Positions 1 to 8,796 of a DNA stretch of 23,500 nt are shown piece by piece (within the stretch, counting starts at the first letter, position 1; every line of letters starts with the position of its first letter). The notes under the pieces were generated by a model. The model was not told where the DNA came from. It did not search any database and saw only the letters and a program-made list of their open reading frames with translations. Position numbers and translations under genes: made by a program. This DNA comes from Prorocentrum cordatum. Lineage: Eukaryota; Sar; Dinophyceae; Prorocentrales; Prorocentraceae. The stretch lies in NCBI GenBank assembly GCA_963575745.1, contig CAUYUJ010015720.1, positions 125,927 to 149,426 of the forward strand, written 5' to 3'.

Positions 1-29
1 GGGGGGAGGGGGAGGAGAGGCCCCTGACC

Positions 30-213
30 TCCTCGCGTCGTGAAAAAATGGCGACGGGAGATGTTTCTCTATTTTCGGCCTCCGGGGGCCCTTCCCGGGC
101 CTCGGGACTGTCAAACAACGACTCAGGATGAACAACCGGTCCCGGGGAAGGGGTCCAGCCCTCTGGGGGTCGACGTCGCGAGAAAATCACGACGTCTGAG
201 GTCTGGGGGGGGG
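30..213 (-). repeat. Dispersed structured repeat, family A, copy 1
   Basis: Read on the minus strand this segment aligns over its whole length with 4951-5127 and with the two flanks of 21846-22230. One end carries a hairpin with 10-bp arms at 172-181 and 187-196 around a 5-nt loop; the arms pair completely if one G-T wobble is allowed. The other end carries a weaker hairpin, arms 36-43 and 49-56, with two mismatches and an A-rich 5-nt loop. The outer edges of the two hairpins are 161 bp apart, against 160 bp in copy 2. I see no coding potential. A short non-autonomous mobile element with subterminal hairpins is the likeliest explanation (inference); no target-site duplication was found. Confidence 0.75.
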
Positions 214-394
214 GGATGGAGGAGGGCGAGCGAGCCAGCGGAAGCGCGTGTCAGTGACCAGCGCATCGCTGATGACAAGGGGAGGGCGGAGCGATACGCA
301 GGGGAGCCTACCACTCCGCAGGGAAGGCAGGGCCAGGAAGGCACTGCGGGCCGCAAGAGAGCGACCGGGGGCGCGACGGGGGGCTCCCCTCTGG

Positions 395-470
395 GGGTCC
401 AGCCCTCTGGGGGTCGACGTCGCGAGAAAATCACGACGCCCGAGGTCTGGGGGGGGGGATGGAGGAGGGA
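395..470 (-). repeat. Partial family A copy (duplicate of 151-226)
   Basis: This stretch is nearly identical to 151-226, including the 10-5-10 hairpin (arms 416-425 and 431-440) and the following poly-G run, which is one base shorter here. Only the hairpin-1 end of family A is present. The offset of 243-244 bp suggests a local segmental duplication rather than an independent insertion. Confidence 0.75.
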
Positions 471-760
471 GGGGCGGAGAGGAGAACGCAGAAGGAGAGG
501 GGGGCGCGACGGGGGGCTCCCCTCGCGGGCGGCCCACGGCAGGCGGGCGCCCGCCGTGCTGCGCGTCGCCCGGGTGGGCGGCGCCTGAGCGCGGGGGCGC
601 GGCGTCCCGCGGCGGCGGCGGGCTCGGGGGCCCGCCCGGGCGGGCTCGGCCCTGCGCGCGGCGCGGGCCGAGGAGGGCAGGGGGAGCCTGGGGGCTTCAG
701 GGCCGTCGGACCGACCCCAGCTCCATCCTCGTCTCGACCCGCTCCCTCTCGGCACCCCAG
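471..760. other. GC-rich sequence, no gene seen
   Basis: Very GC-rich sequence with poly-G runs and GGC/GCC clusters. Frames stay open on both strands because stop codons are rare in such DNA. The predicted peptides are only Arg/Gly/Ala/Pro-rich and match no family I recognise. Confidence 0.5.
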
Positions 761-764
761 TTGG

Positions 765-791
765 GTGTGTGTATATATATATATATATATA
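765..791. repeat. GT/TA microsatellite
   Basis: A short GT run passes into about ten TA dinucleotides. This is simple sequence. Confidence 0.95.
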
Positions 792-869
792 CATAGGTAT
801 ATTAATGTATATGTGTTCCGAGTCCTATTCCTATTCCTATATTCATGTTTTTATTACCCGGACCCCGCC

Positions 870-985
870 CCACCCCCAAGAGGCCATTTGAGGCCCCCAA
901 GAGGGCCCTAGATGGCTTCAGAAGGCCTCTGGAGGGCCCCAGCTCCCCAAGACGGCCCAAAAGAGCCCCAAAAGCATCCACACGG
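870..985 (-). repeat. Family I G/C minisatellite, short cluster
   Basis: On the minus strand this reads as degenerate units of the form CTTGGGCCGT / CTTGGGGCCCT spaced about 10-11 bp apart. It is the same repeat as the longer tracts at 10130-10745 and 14500-15345. No coding role is evident. Confidence 0.6.
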
Positions 986-1500
986 CGTTTTCCCGTGCGC
1001 TCGTTGCGCTCACTTCAGACTGCCTGTCTTTCCCGCACTTCTATCACCCTTTCTCTCTCTCTCTCTCTCTCCCTTCCCGTTCTGCCTTCCTCGTCGACCT
1101 CCACGTTCGTGGTATCCGATGGCCATCCTCGTTCGCCCGCTCCTTCCTCTGGACTTTCACCCATTTCTCCCCCCCTCCTCTCCCCTTCTGCCTCTTCAGC
1201 GCCCCCCTAATCCTTGCTCCCTTCCTGTTCCTTGTCCAGGGACAGGTGCCATCGCAACAGTTTGACGCTTCGTCGTTTGCCAGCACCTTCGCGCGTGACG
1301 AAGCCATCATTCCTTTTCCACTCCTGCGCACAAGCGTGCAAGCGCATCGGCGAACGCGGCATCAGCAGGCACCGGGACATCAGAAAAATTAGCCGATCGC
1401 CCGTCCAGGCCTCGAGGTCCCCCCTGCTGAAGCAAGCGATGATTTATTGCTTTGCCGGGAAAACGTCCGTAACAAGGCGCATGGCGCGAAGCGCCAATGT
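986..1500. other. Unassigned sequence with a CT microsatellite
   Basis: A CT dinucleotide run occupies 1050-1073, within a pyrimidine-rich stretch to about 1200. From about 1210 to 1500 composition is mixed and looks single-copy within this window. I recognise no gene, RNA or element in it. Confidence 0.5.
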
Positions 1501-1504
1501 AGTT

Positions 1505-1597
<93 letters not shown>

Positions 1598-1598
1598 C
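1505..1598. repeat. Compound TA/GA microsatellite
   Basis: TA repeats, a short GA block, more TA, then about 40 bp of GA repeats. The TA part can extrude as a cruciform, and the GA part is a homopurine tract. Confidence 0.95.
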
Positions 1599-1639
1599 GT
1601 GATCCACCGCCGCTTTACTGTGGAAAATTGCTCCCTCTT

Positions 1640-1860
1640 CCTCCGGAACCCGGGGGTCCCCCCCCCTCCGAAAATCCCCCCCCTGCTGGACCCCCCCCCC
1701 CCTCTCCCCCGGCCCCCCCCTCCCCTAACCCCCCCCCTCCCCCTCGAAAACCGGGGGGGTCACTACCGGTTCGACCCCCCCCCCCCCCCCCCCCCCCTCG
1801 AAAACCGGAGGGGGGGTCACTACCGGTTCGAACCCCTCCCCCCACCCCCCCCCTCACCGC
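1640..1860 (-). repeat. Family P cluster, minus orientation
   Basis: C-rich sequence holding at least two clear units that on the minus strand read GGTTCGAACCGGTAGTGACC, then a G/C run, then CGGTTTTCGAGGG (the clearest are at about 1741-1850). The same unit occurs in plus orientation at 2085-2285. Long homopolymer C runs separate the units and may differ in the real genome, since such runs are hard to sequence. Confidence 0.7.
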
Positions 1861-1874
1861 CAGCAAACGACTCC

Positions 1875-2080
1875 CGGTCCTTTCCACTGTCCCCACACCA
1901 CTGTCCCCACCACCACCGTCCCCACCACTGTCCACTGTCCCTACTGTTCCCACCATTGTCCTCACCACTGTCCCCACCACTACCGTCCCCACCGCTGTCC
2001 CACTGTCCCCACCACTTTCCCGCTGTCCCCTCACCACAGTCCCCATCACCACCGTCCCCACCACTGTCCGCACCCCCCTC
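1875..2080 (+). repeat. CACTGTCCCC minisatellite
   Basis: An irregular tandem array of CCACTGTCCCCA-like units in 9, 12 and 15-bp variants. All spacings are multiples of three, so Thr/Val/Pro/Ser-rich frames stay open. It lies between the two oppositely oriented family P clusters. Confidence 0.8.
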
Positions 2081-2084
2081 TCGG

Positions 2085-2285
2085 TTTTCGAGGGGGGGGG
2101 GTTCGAACAGGTAGTGACCCCCCGCGGTTTTCAAGGGGGAAGGGGGGGGGGTTCGAACCGGTAGTGCCCCCCCCCTTTTTCATGATGAGCGGGGGGGGGG
2201 AGGGGTTCGAACCGGTAGTGACCCCCCCCGGTTTTCCGGAGAGGGGGGGGGGCGGCCGGTAGTGACCCCCTCCGGTTTTCCACCA
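2085..2285 (+). repeat. Family P cluster, plus orientation
   Basis: Four units of roughly 50 bp with the core GGTTCGAACCGGTAGTGACC, then a C run, then CGGTTTTC and a G run. Core starts lie near 2100, 2151, 2206 and 2250; the last is degenerate and lacks the TTCGAA part. The orientation is opposite to that of 1640-1860, so the two clusters could pair. Confidence 0.75.
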
Positions 2286-2308
2286 GCAGCGGTAGAACAC
2301 GCTCTTTC

Positions 2309-2351
2309 ACATATATATATATATATATGTGTATATATACACACATACATG
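2309..2351. repeat. TA / GTATA microsatellite
   Basis: About ten AT dinucleotides followed by alternating GT/TA and CA/TA steps. This is simple sequence. Confidence 0.95.
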
Positions 2352-2540
2352 TGCTTTTCGAAGCCCGAAGGAGACGGCCCACGCCCCCGAGCTCAGAGGG
2401 GGCAAATCGGCCAGTGGGGCCCGCGCCACACCAGTGGGGATCGTGGCGGGTTACAAGATGTTCGTGGGGTCGGGCTGTTCAAGCGCCGCCGCAGGGCCGC
2501 CGGGCTCACGGAATGGTGCCAGCGCCGCCGGGCGCAGGGA

Positions 2541-2661
2541 GCACGAGAGGGGGGTGAGAGGAGGAGGAGGAGCGGAGGAGGAGGAGGAGGAGGACGAGGA
2601 GGAAGAGGAGAAGGAGGACGAGGAGGAGAAGGAGGAGGAGGAGGAGAAGGTTGAGGAGGAG
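2541..2661 (+). repeat. GGA microsatellite
   Basis: About 120 bp of GAG/GGA trinucleotides with a few GAC interruptions. It encodes poly-Glu or poly-Arg depending on frame, and is most likely not coding. Confidence 0.95.
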
Positions 2662-3390
2662 CCTTGCGTGTCCTTCCGCTCCCCTGTCGCTTCGTCGTTC
2701 GTTACCCCCTTTCTGTGCTCGCGTCATCGTTGTGATCGTCGTCGTCCTCCGGATCCCGTGGGCATGCCCGGGGTGGCCCCTATCAGCCGCCGCTTCTTGT
2801 GCCGGGAACGCTTAGCTGTCTTGATACGTGCGTGTGGAAGCGCCGTGCTCAACACGTCAGGGTTTGTACAGTGCGCGTGCCAGGCCTACGTTGCCAGCCT
2901 ACGTGGTGAGCTAGCTCTGTGGCAACACGCTACGTATTGTGTGTTGTGTAGCGGGGCAGCTCTGGTCAGGAACTTTTGGATCGAGTGTCGCTCTGCTGGT
3001 TCTGGCCCACGTTTCGGCGCGGCACAGTTTCCGCGTTCCCAGCTCAGCACTTTCCATTTTCCACTTCCACATCCTCCCGCCCCGCGGAGCGGAGCGCCAC
3101 GCTTTCCTCTCGCAAGGCACAGCGTGCCTCCAGGGCCGCCGCTGCGACACGCTATGCGCAAAATCCTGACCGTAGGCCCCCCCATCTCGGGTCCGAGAAG
3201 ATGGGGTCGAGGGCAGGGGTCGATCCAAACGGTGGTTTAGCGATTTCGTGGGCCGTTTTTGTTTCGATTTCCTTTCTGCAGCAAAGGCGGACTGAAGACA
3301 AAACAAGGGAACACGACAACACAACAAAAACGAGAAACACTATTTTGGTCGGGCCCTGGTCGAAAGATCGCTCGTACGTGCATAGGAAGG
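2662..3390. other. Unassigned sequence with a small hairpin
   Basis: Mixed composition with no recognisable gene. A notable local structure is at about 2890-2925: a perfect 10-bp palindrome GAGCTAGCTC (2907-2916) lies between inverted copies of GTTGCCA. Frames of up to about 300 codons cross this region, but they include the upstream GGA tract and match no known family. Confidence 0.45.
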
Positions 3391-3391
3391 A

Positions 3392-3420
3392 GGGGGGGGG
3401 GCTCGACCCCCCCCCCCCCC
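3392..3420. repeat. G10/C14 hairpin
   Basis: Ten G residues (3392-3401), a 5-nt CTCGA loop, then fourteen C residues. This would form a very stable hairpin and could also be a place of sequencing or replication error. Confidence 0.8.
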
Positions 3421-3573
3421 GCCCACATGCTGGTGCTCGCGCGCATACTGGCAATCGCAGCGCACCCCCGCCCCGACGTGCCACACGCCGCCCAATCGCC
3501 ACCGTTACCAGGCCCCCCCTCCCCATAGGTAGCCATCGCCACCAGAAATCAAGCAAACAGTCAGCTCAACGGC

Positions 3574-3768
3574 CCAGGCTTCCCAAGTGGGAACCGAGCA
3601 GATGGCGTCGAAGGATCGCTCCGCATCGCCGATCAAACGGCAATGCATCGCCGACGTCGCCGATGCATCGCCGACGTCGCCGATGCATCGCTGATGTGTC
3701 GGTGATGCATCGGCGATGCGGTGCGATCTTCCGACCTCGTTTGCTCGGACCCCATTTGGGAGGTCTCC
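3574..3768. repeat. Fold-back element, family F, copy 1
   Basis: Imperfect terminal inverted repeats of about 58 bp (3574-3631 and 3711-3768) share GGTCCGAGCA-, TCGGAGGATCGC- and CCGCATCGCCG-like blocks. The centre is made of CGATGCATCGC and CGACGTCGC motifs, themselves short palindromes. A related, longer copy lies at 23215-23443 and part of another at the window end. There is no coding potential, and it resembles a non-autonomous fold-back transposon. Confidence 0.75.
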
Positions 3769-4666
3769 AAGTGGGTGTACACATAGTGTGGACTAATACT
3801 GGTAGGAGTTACTGCTCATTTTGAGGAGGGCACGGTGCCGATTCCGTCGCAGGCGTTGTCTATTTGAGGCAGAATGTCGCCTGGCCAACTGCGGCCTCTG
3901 TCGGTGTTGGATCGCATTTGCTGTTGAGCTTCGTACCCATTTTTGTTCCGTACCCTTGTCGGGCGTGCAGAGAGTGTCGGCCTTGGACGAACGAACGGAA
4001 CCCTACCAGATAACCAACAAGCAATTCAAACACGTCCATGGAGCTGGAGGCACGGCTGCGGGCACAGTAGAGTTTCGCATTGGCCAGCGCCGCAGAGGGG
4101 CAACGCCCATTCGCAGGGGCAGCCGTGCCATGGCGACCCACCACTCCAGGCCGGAGGCAGACAGGTCGTTGCCGAAAGGATGGTGAAGCGGAGCACGTGT
4201 GGAGGGGGGGACGGTTGTATGGGTCGAGTGGGGAGGGAGGGAAAGAGGGGGGATAGGCAGCGGGGAGTGAAGAAAATGGCACATACCAGAGGACTCGGGA
4301 CGTGGAGGACGGAGAGGATTGTAGCAAGAGGAGGGAAGCGGGACGTGGGAAGAGGGGAAGAGGCACGAGATTGGAGGGATGACGCAGAGACGTGATAATG
4401 CGTGGTGCGTGAGAGAATTTGGAGCAAAAGTGGGCTTTGCGAGAACAGCGCGTGCGAGACCATGCGGCGGCATTCAAGAAACGTCGGGGGATTCGCGTGA
4501 TGTTCGGGAGCAGTGGTGGTGCACCTGTGACGCATTGTAGTCCCCCAGCCCGTCAGGGCTGCAAGGGCCGGAGAGGGGAAGAAGAGGGATGATGCCGAGG
4601 AGAGGGGCAGGTGCAGCGGAGAGGAGGGATGGAGAGGGTAAGTAGGGGAGCGGTAACGAGTGGGGG
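3769..4666. other. Unassigned, mixed-composition sequence
   Basis: This is one of the few stretches that is neither repetitive nor extreme in composition. On the minus strand a frame of 205 codons is open from 4477 to 3860, and on plus shorter frames are open around 3821-4395. The peptides are Ser/Pro-rich at first and show no domain or motif I recognise, so I do not call a gene. It would be a place to look for an exon with transcript data. Confidence 0.35.
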
Positions 4667-4723
4667 GTGATGATGCTGATGATGATGTTGCTGACGATGA
4701 TGTTGATGATCATCATAATCATG
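4667..4723 (+). repeat. GAT/ATG microsatellite
   Basis: Imperfect GAT repeats with GCT and GTT variants, ending in a GATGATCATC palindrome. Confidence 0.85.
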
Positions 4724-4950
4724 AGCGACCAAGAAGAATCCCGAAGGCAAGCGTGATCATGCCTGTCGCTGGCACGGTGCCCCAACCACACACGCCCTGA
4801 TCAGTTCTCGTCTGGAGCACGACTGCACATCCATCGGCAGAGTGTAACGAAGTCTCGGGGACCCCAAACGGACACAAAACATGCCAATCGAACGTTCAGC
4901 CCCTCAGACGCGCTGGTGGGTTTGCCTGTGTTTCTGACGTATCCGCTGCC

Positions 4951-5127
4951 CCAGACCTCCGACGTCATGATTTGTTCATTACGTCGACCCCCAAAGGTCT
5001 GGACCCATTCCTAGGGACCAGTTCTTCATCCCGAGTCGTTTTTGACGGTCCTGGGGCTCGGTAGGGGCCCCCAGAGGCCGCAAGCATTGAAAAACCTCCC
5101 GTCATGATTTTTTCATGATTCGAGGGG
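4951..5127 (+). repeat. Dispersed structured repeat, family A, copy 2
   Basis: This is the reference copy of family A in the window. Hairpin 1 has arms 4961-4970 and 4976-4985 with a 5-nt loop and one mismatch. Hairpin 2 (arms about 5100-5107 and 5113-5120) pairs perfectly over its inner 6 bp, TCATGA/TCATGA. The two hairpins resemble each other in sequence, both being GTCATGATTT-TTCAT-like. Outer edges are 160 bp apart. Between them lie conserved blocks TTCATCCCGAGTCG and GGCCCCCAGAGGCCG. Confidence 0.8.
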
Positions 5128-5179
5128 GTATGGGGCTGCCGCAACGCCCTCGTCGCTTGTCAATGGCTCCGCTGTGGCT

Positions 5180-5460
5180 GACAACGTCGGGCCGTCCCTG
5201 CACTGGCCACGAAGGCCCCACAGGCAGTAGGCTGCCAGGGCTCCTCGGGCGAGCCCGGGACCTGGAAGGAATCGCTCCTCCTCCTCCTCCTCCTCCTCCT
5301 CCTCCTCCTCCTCCTCCTCCGCCTCGTGCTCCTCCTCCTCATCCTGATCCTACTTCTCCTCCTCATCCAGAACTGCCCGATCTGAGAGATCCCTGTTTTA
5401 TCCCGGTCCGATTTTGTCCGGGTCTTGATTCTAGTCTCACTGTTGGGAACCCCCATACCG
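5180..5460 (+). repeat. Dispersed repeat, family N, copy 1 (split by CCT tract)
   Basis: The left part (GACAAC, then CTGGCCACG, then CACAGGCAG, about 5180-5230) and the right part (from about 5373, CCCGATCTGAGAGATCCC onward) both align with 5683-5937. Between them a CCT tract occupies 5274-5372 where copy 2 has ordinary sequence. Identity is moderate and the exact ends are uncertain. Confidence 0.55.
5274..5372 (-). repeat. CCT microsatellite inside repeat N1
   Basis: About 100 bp of CCT trinucleotides with a few GCT and CAT interruptions. It lies within the N1 repeat rather than at its edge. Confidence 0.9.
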
Positions 5461-5682
5461 GGTGGTGATCTACCAGGTGGCGACCTGGAATCCCCAAAAA
5501 GGTCACCGCTGGGTTTGGGGACGCGGGGTCACCACCGGGTTTTGTGACTCCTGGACCCACCAATGTCCGGGACATCCTCGGACACCCGCACGAGTCCCCA
5601 AACCAGGTGGTGACACCAAATCACCCGAGACTCACCGCCAGGTGTTGTCACCACCACGTTTGGGGACTACCAACACTGTGGG
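5461..5682. repeat. Fold-back cluster O between the N copies
   Basis: Built from inverted and direct copies of GGTTTGGGGAC and GTCACCACC. The clearest inverted pair is about 5511-5532 against 5592-5617, and another pair involves 5645-5668. It fills the space between N1 and N2 and could fold into a branched structure. There is no coding potential. Confidence 0.55.
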
Positions 5683-5937
5683 CGACAACATGGGGTCGAC
5701 CTGACGCTGGTCACGGATGCCTCACAGGCAGCACGCAGGGCTTTGGCAATATTTTCGGCACGATCTTCTCGAGCGGGGCTAGGACCAGAGCGTTCCGGAA
5801 TGCTCTGAGAAGGCCTCGGTTTCAGAGACATTTTCCAGAGCCGCCGGATCTCAGAGATTCTCGATTCATCCTCACCCGAATTTATCTTCGTCCTGGTTTC
5901 GTCTTATCTGGCAACCCTTTCGGCATGATCTTCGAGC
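5683..5937 (+). repeat. Dispersed repeat, family N, copy 2
   Basis: Aligns with 5180-5460 at both ends and lacks the CCT tract. The best-matching block is around 5832-5915 (GCCGGATCTCAGAGATT and the following TTC/CCG-rich part). Confidence 0.55.
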
Positions 5938-6059
5938 GTTAAAAGAGTCCATCGTGTGGTCGCTCAAGCAGAAGAGTGCTATACGAAGACTGCGATGCAG
6001 CTCTCCCTGCCCACGGCAGGTGGGGTCAGAAAGAAGAGGAGCCCAGTAGGAGAGGCGGA

Positions 6060-6107
6060 GCTGGAGGAGGGGGAGGAGGATGAGGAGGAAGAAGACGAAG
6101 AAGAAGT
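6060..6107 (+). repeat. GGA/GAA microsatellite
   Basis: Homopurine trinucleotide repeats, GGA changing to GAA. Confidence 0.85.
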
Positions 6108-6134
6108 TGCGCGGGGGCGAGGAGGAGAACAAGG

Positions 6135-6254
6135 GCGCTCTCGAGAGCGCGCAGTTGTTCGCGCTTCGCGGTTCGGCTCGAATTCCTCATCCTCCTCTTC
6201 TCTTATGGGGGCGGCGCGAGAGCGCGAAGTTATTCGCGCACCGCGAAGCGCGAA
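6135..6254. repeat. Palindrome plus direct repeat of CGAGAGCGCG
   Basis: A perfect 16-bp palindrome GCGCTCTCGAGAGCGC is at 6135-6150. A 23-bp block starting CGAGAGCGCG is present at 6142-6164 and again at 6217-6239 with two differences, and both are followed by CGCG-rich dyads. CCT-rich sequence lies between. The function is unknown. Confidence 0.65.
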
Positions 6255-6295
6255 GTGAGGCGCCCTTGGAGAAGGAGGGGAGGAAGACTGTGGAA

Positions 6296-6445
6296 GCGGA
6301 GGAGGAAGAGGAGGAGGAGGAGGATAATAATAATAATAATAAGAAGAATAATGAGTTCCACAAAGACGAGGGGAACAATGAGGAGGGCGAGATGGAAGAG
6401 GAGGAGGATGATGATGAGGAGGAGGAGGAGGACGGGGAGGGAGAA
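6296..6445 (+). repeat. GGA / AAT / GGA microsatellite cluster
   Basis: GGA repeats, then seven ATA/ATT-type trinucleotides (6324-6345), then degenerate GGA/GAT repeats at about 6365-6445. Open frames here are repeat-encoded. Confidence 0.85.
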
Positions 6446-6664
6446 GCTCTGCGAACGCGAATGCATCTGCGGCAATTCATGCGGTGTTCGCAATGTGTCA
6501 TTTAAGCGGATTCTGCCCCCACCTCCAGTTTCTGCATGTTGCGCTTGCGGCAGCAGGCACAAGCAATGTCTGGCATCTCATGCATCCGAATTTGTTGCAG
6601 GCCAGCGACTAGAGTGCTTGGCCGACTAGCGAATATACGTTTCCGAGGCAGGGACTTACGCGCC
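6446..6664. other. Unassigned sequence
   Basis: Mixed composition with no repeat partner in the window and no recognisable gene. Confidence 0.4.
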
Positions 6665-6841
6665 GGTCGTTGAGAGTAGGTATTTCGAGGTTCCCAGATC
6701 CCGATCTACCTTCAGCGCCTTCCTACTTCAAGAGTCGATGTGCTTTTGCTGTGTGTTGTTATTCTCTGGGAGGGCCTGAATCCAACCTACTTCATCCGTC
6801 TTCCCACTTCACGTTCTCATCTACCTCTTCCGACCGACGCG
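6665..6841 (+). repeat. Dispersed repeat, family C, copy 1
   Basis: Aligns end to end with 13214-13388. Shared blocks in order are GGTCGTTGA-AGTAG, CCCAGATCC, GGCGC, CTACTTC-AGAG, GGGAG, AATC-ACTTC, CTTCC-ACTTCA and GACCGACG. The two ends (GGTCGTTGA and TGACCGAC-like) are loosely inverted, as in a mobile element, but the terminal match is short. It contains several CTACTTC motifs and is noncoding. Confidence 0.7.
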
Positions 6842-7335
6842 CATCCGCAACCACCGCCCCGGGGGGGGCCGATCCTCGGGGACTACGGCAGGCGGTGGAT
6901 GCGGATCTCCTCGGGGCCCCGGGAAGGGCCGGCGGGGGGGCAGGGCCACCCACGCCCACCGCCTGCCCGAGCCCCCCCCGCAGCTCTCGGGCCCCCCGAG
7001 AGGCGGTGGCTCGCGATGCAGAGAGCCCCGCCTCGGCTCCCGTGCAAGTGTCTGGCGGCCAGCAGTCGGCTGGAGTGCTCCTCCGCCCTCGGCCCCGCCC
7101 TGTTTTTTTTTTGTGCACGCCCGCCATGGGGCCGCGGCCGCACCCGGCGGCCCCGAGAGCGCGGCCTCGGAGAGAAGAGCGCGGAGACGGCGGGAGGCGG
7201 CGAGGGTGGGGCCGAGCGCCGCGCGGGGGGCCGCGCGCCGCTGCCGCCGAGGACGGCACGACCCGCCCCCGACCCCGGTCGGGTGCCCCGGGTGCCCCCA
7301 CCTCCGACCTGGTGATCCAGGGCGTCCTGGCTCTT
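6842..7335. other. GC-rich sequence, no gene seen
   Basis: Strongly GC-rich with CCCCGGGG and GGCGGCC runs and a T10 run near 7101. Open frames of 170-330 codons overlap on both strands, which is expected from the lack of stops. The peptides are Pro/Arg/Gly/Ala-rich and match no family I know. Confidence 0.45.
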
Positions 7336-7460
7336 GGCACCGCTCGGACGTGTGCACTTTTCCTCCGGCGAGGGCCATCGAGGAGCATCCTCGATCATTT
7401 GGCGAAAAAACCACGCGCGAAACCGAGAAAATCACAGGGAACGGACGTCCGAGCGATGCC
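7336..7460 (+). repeat. MITE-like element, family D, copy 1
   Basis: A 125-bp element with 16-bp terminal inverted repeats (7336-7351 and 7445-7460) of form GGCATCGCTCGGACGT that differ at one base. The interior has CGGCGAGG, then GAGGAGCATCCT, then CGCGAAAAAACCACGC. Copies lie at 18054-18347 and 18541-18671. The structure fits a miniature inverted-repeat transposable element, although a target-site duplication is not obvious. Confidence 0.8.
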
Positions 7461-7602
7461 CAGGGCTGGGAGTGAGGGTGGGCGTCTTGGGCCCCCAGGA
7501 CCCCAAGACGCAGCACCACCCCCACCGGCAGCCAGGGCCGCTTGGATCAGCGGGGAGAGCATGCTGTGTAGGACATGTGTTCGCCAGCGTGGGCCCCAAA
7601 CA

Positions 7603-7878
7603 GTGTGTTCTAGCCATCTATGTTGTGCTATCTATGTGGGTCAATGGAGGTAGTGCCATCTGTGCTGTGCAATCTGTGTGGTGCAATATCTGCTGTATGA
7701 TCTATGTATAAGCACTATATGTGCAATCTAGGTGGATCAATCGATGTGGCGCAATATACATTGAGCAATATACGTGGTGCAACCTATGTTGTGCAACATC
7801 TGTGGTGCAATCTATGTTGTGTAATCTATATTGTGCCATCCATGCTGTGCAATATAGATTGTACCAACGAGGTTGTGG
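7603..7878 (+). repeat. 15-bp minisatellite (TGCAATCTATGTGGT-like)
   Basis: About 18 degenerate 15-bp units, consensus close to GTGCAATCTATGTTG. Because 15 is a multiple of three, frames stay open on both strands and give 5-residue peptide periods rich in Cys, Asn, Ile and Tyr. That is a repeat effect and not evidence of a protein. Confidence 0.85.
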
Positions 7879-8066
7879 AACCCATGTGGCGCATTCTAAT
7901 GAATTGACCAGCCACGACGAAGCGGCGATTCTGCCCACCACGAGGACAGCTAATTATGATACGGAGCCAGCCCCGCACCGCGCTTCAAAAGATGATGGGT
8001 GCGAAGGCCTATGATGGCCCTAGATTCCAAAAACAAGTCTTTCGGATGGTCTCGGAGGAAAAAGTA

Positions 8067-8106
8067 GAGGAGGAGGAGGAGGAGGAGGAGGAGGAGGAGG
8101 AGGAGC
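8067..8106 (+). repeat. GGA microsatellite
   Basis: About 13 GGA units directly before a GGC-rich stretch and fold-back element B1. Confidence 0.95.
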
Positions 8107-8249
8107 TGTCCTCAGCCGCGGGCGGCGGCGCCCGCTGTGGCGTCGGCTTCGGCTGTGGCCGCGCCGGCGCGGCAGCGGACGTCGGCGGCGGCGGCGGCGC
8201 CGGCAGCAGACGACGGCGAGGACGTCGGCGAGGACGGCGAGGACGGCTC
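8107..8249. other. GGC/GCG-rich low-complexity sequence
   Basis: GGC trinucleotide runs and GACGGCGAG repeats. This is simple GC-rich sequence with no gene. Confidence 0.7.
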
Positions 8250-8443
8250 GAAGAAGAGAAACGCAGTCGCTATGAATTGTAGGCGCCCCGCGCGGATTTC
8301 TGGGATCCGCGCTGGGCCCTCCCAGCGGCGCCTCCGGCGCCGCCCCTGGCGCGCTCCGCGCGCCAGGGAGGGGGATCCAGCGCAGATCCAAGAAATCTGA
8401 GCGGACCGTCGAAAGTTCATGTTTATGCAGTTTTTCTATCTTC
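8250..8443 (+). repeat. Fold-back element, family B, copy 1
   Basis: A long imperfect inverted repeat has arms 8250-8315 and 8377-8443; the inner 21 bp (8295-8315 against 8377-8397) match at 19 of 21 positions. Between the arms are two perfect small hairpins with the same TCC loop: GGCGCC arms at 8327-8332 and 8336-8341, and 11-bp arms at 8344-8354 and 8358-8368. The element as a whole forms a branched fold. Copy 2 is at 8913-9103. Confidence 0.85.
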
Positions 8444-8448
8444 ACTAG

Positions 8449-8485
8449 GACGGCGGCGGCGGACGACGGCGGCGACGACGACAAA
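8449..8485 (+). repeat. CGG/CGA trinucleotide run
   Basis: Short GGC/GAC trinucleotide stretch just after element B1. Confidence 0.7.
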
Positions 8486-8750
8486 GACGAGCAGGATGAG
8501 CTTCGTTCTTTCAGGCCACGGTGCAGTGCACGAGTTTGTCCGTCGCAGGTCGGCTCGTGTAGTGTTCCCGGTTTGCCTTGCGACCTTTTGATGCGCACAG
8601 CGGTCGAGGCCGATTCGGTGAAGCTTTGTGGTCGTGCGCCTTCCTCCTCCTCATCCTCTTTCCCCCGCAACGCAAGAGCAGAAAACAAAACGAATTATGT
8701 TAATACACGTATTGAAAGAAGAATAGAAATACGAATATTAATAATAATAG
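8486..8750. other. Unassigned sequence
   Basis: Mixed composition that becomes AT-rich towards the TA tract. No gene recognised. Confidence 0.4.
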
Positions 8751-8752
8751 TA

Positions 8753-8796
<44 letters not shown>

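Noticed and set aside
2100-2120. GGTTCGAACC as part of a tRNA gene.
   Set aside because: No acceptor stem, anticodon arm or A box surrounds it, and the core recurs as a G/C-rich tandem unit.
3620-3720. CRISPR-like regular repeats (CGATGCATCGCCGACGTCG).
   Set aside because: Repeats are short palindromes without unique spacers and lie within a fold-back element; the sequence context is eukaryotic.
7704-7941. Short Cys/Tyr/Ile-rich peptides on both strands.
   Set aside because: They are the 15-bp minisatellite translated; 15 is divisible by three, so all frames stay open.
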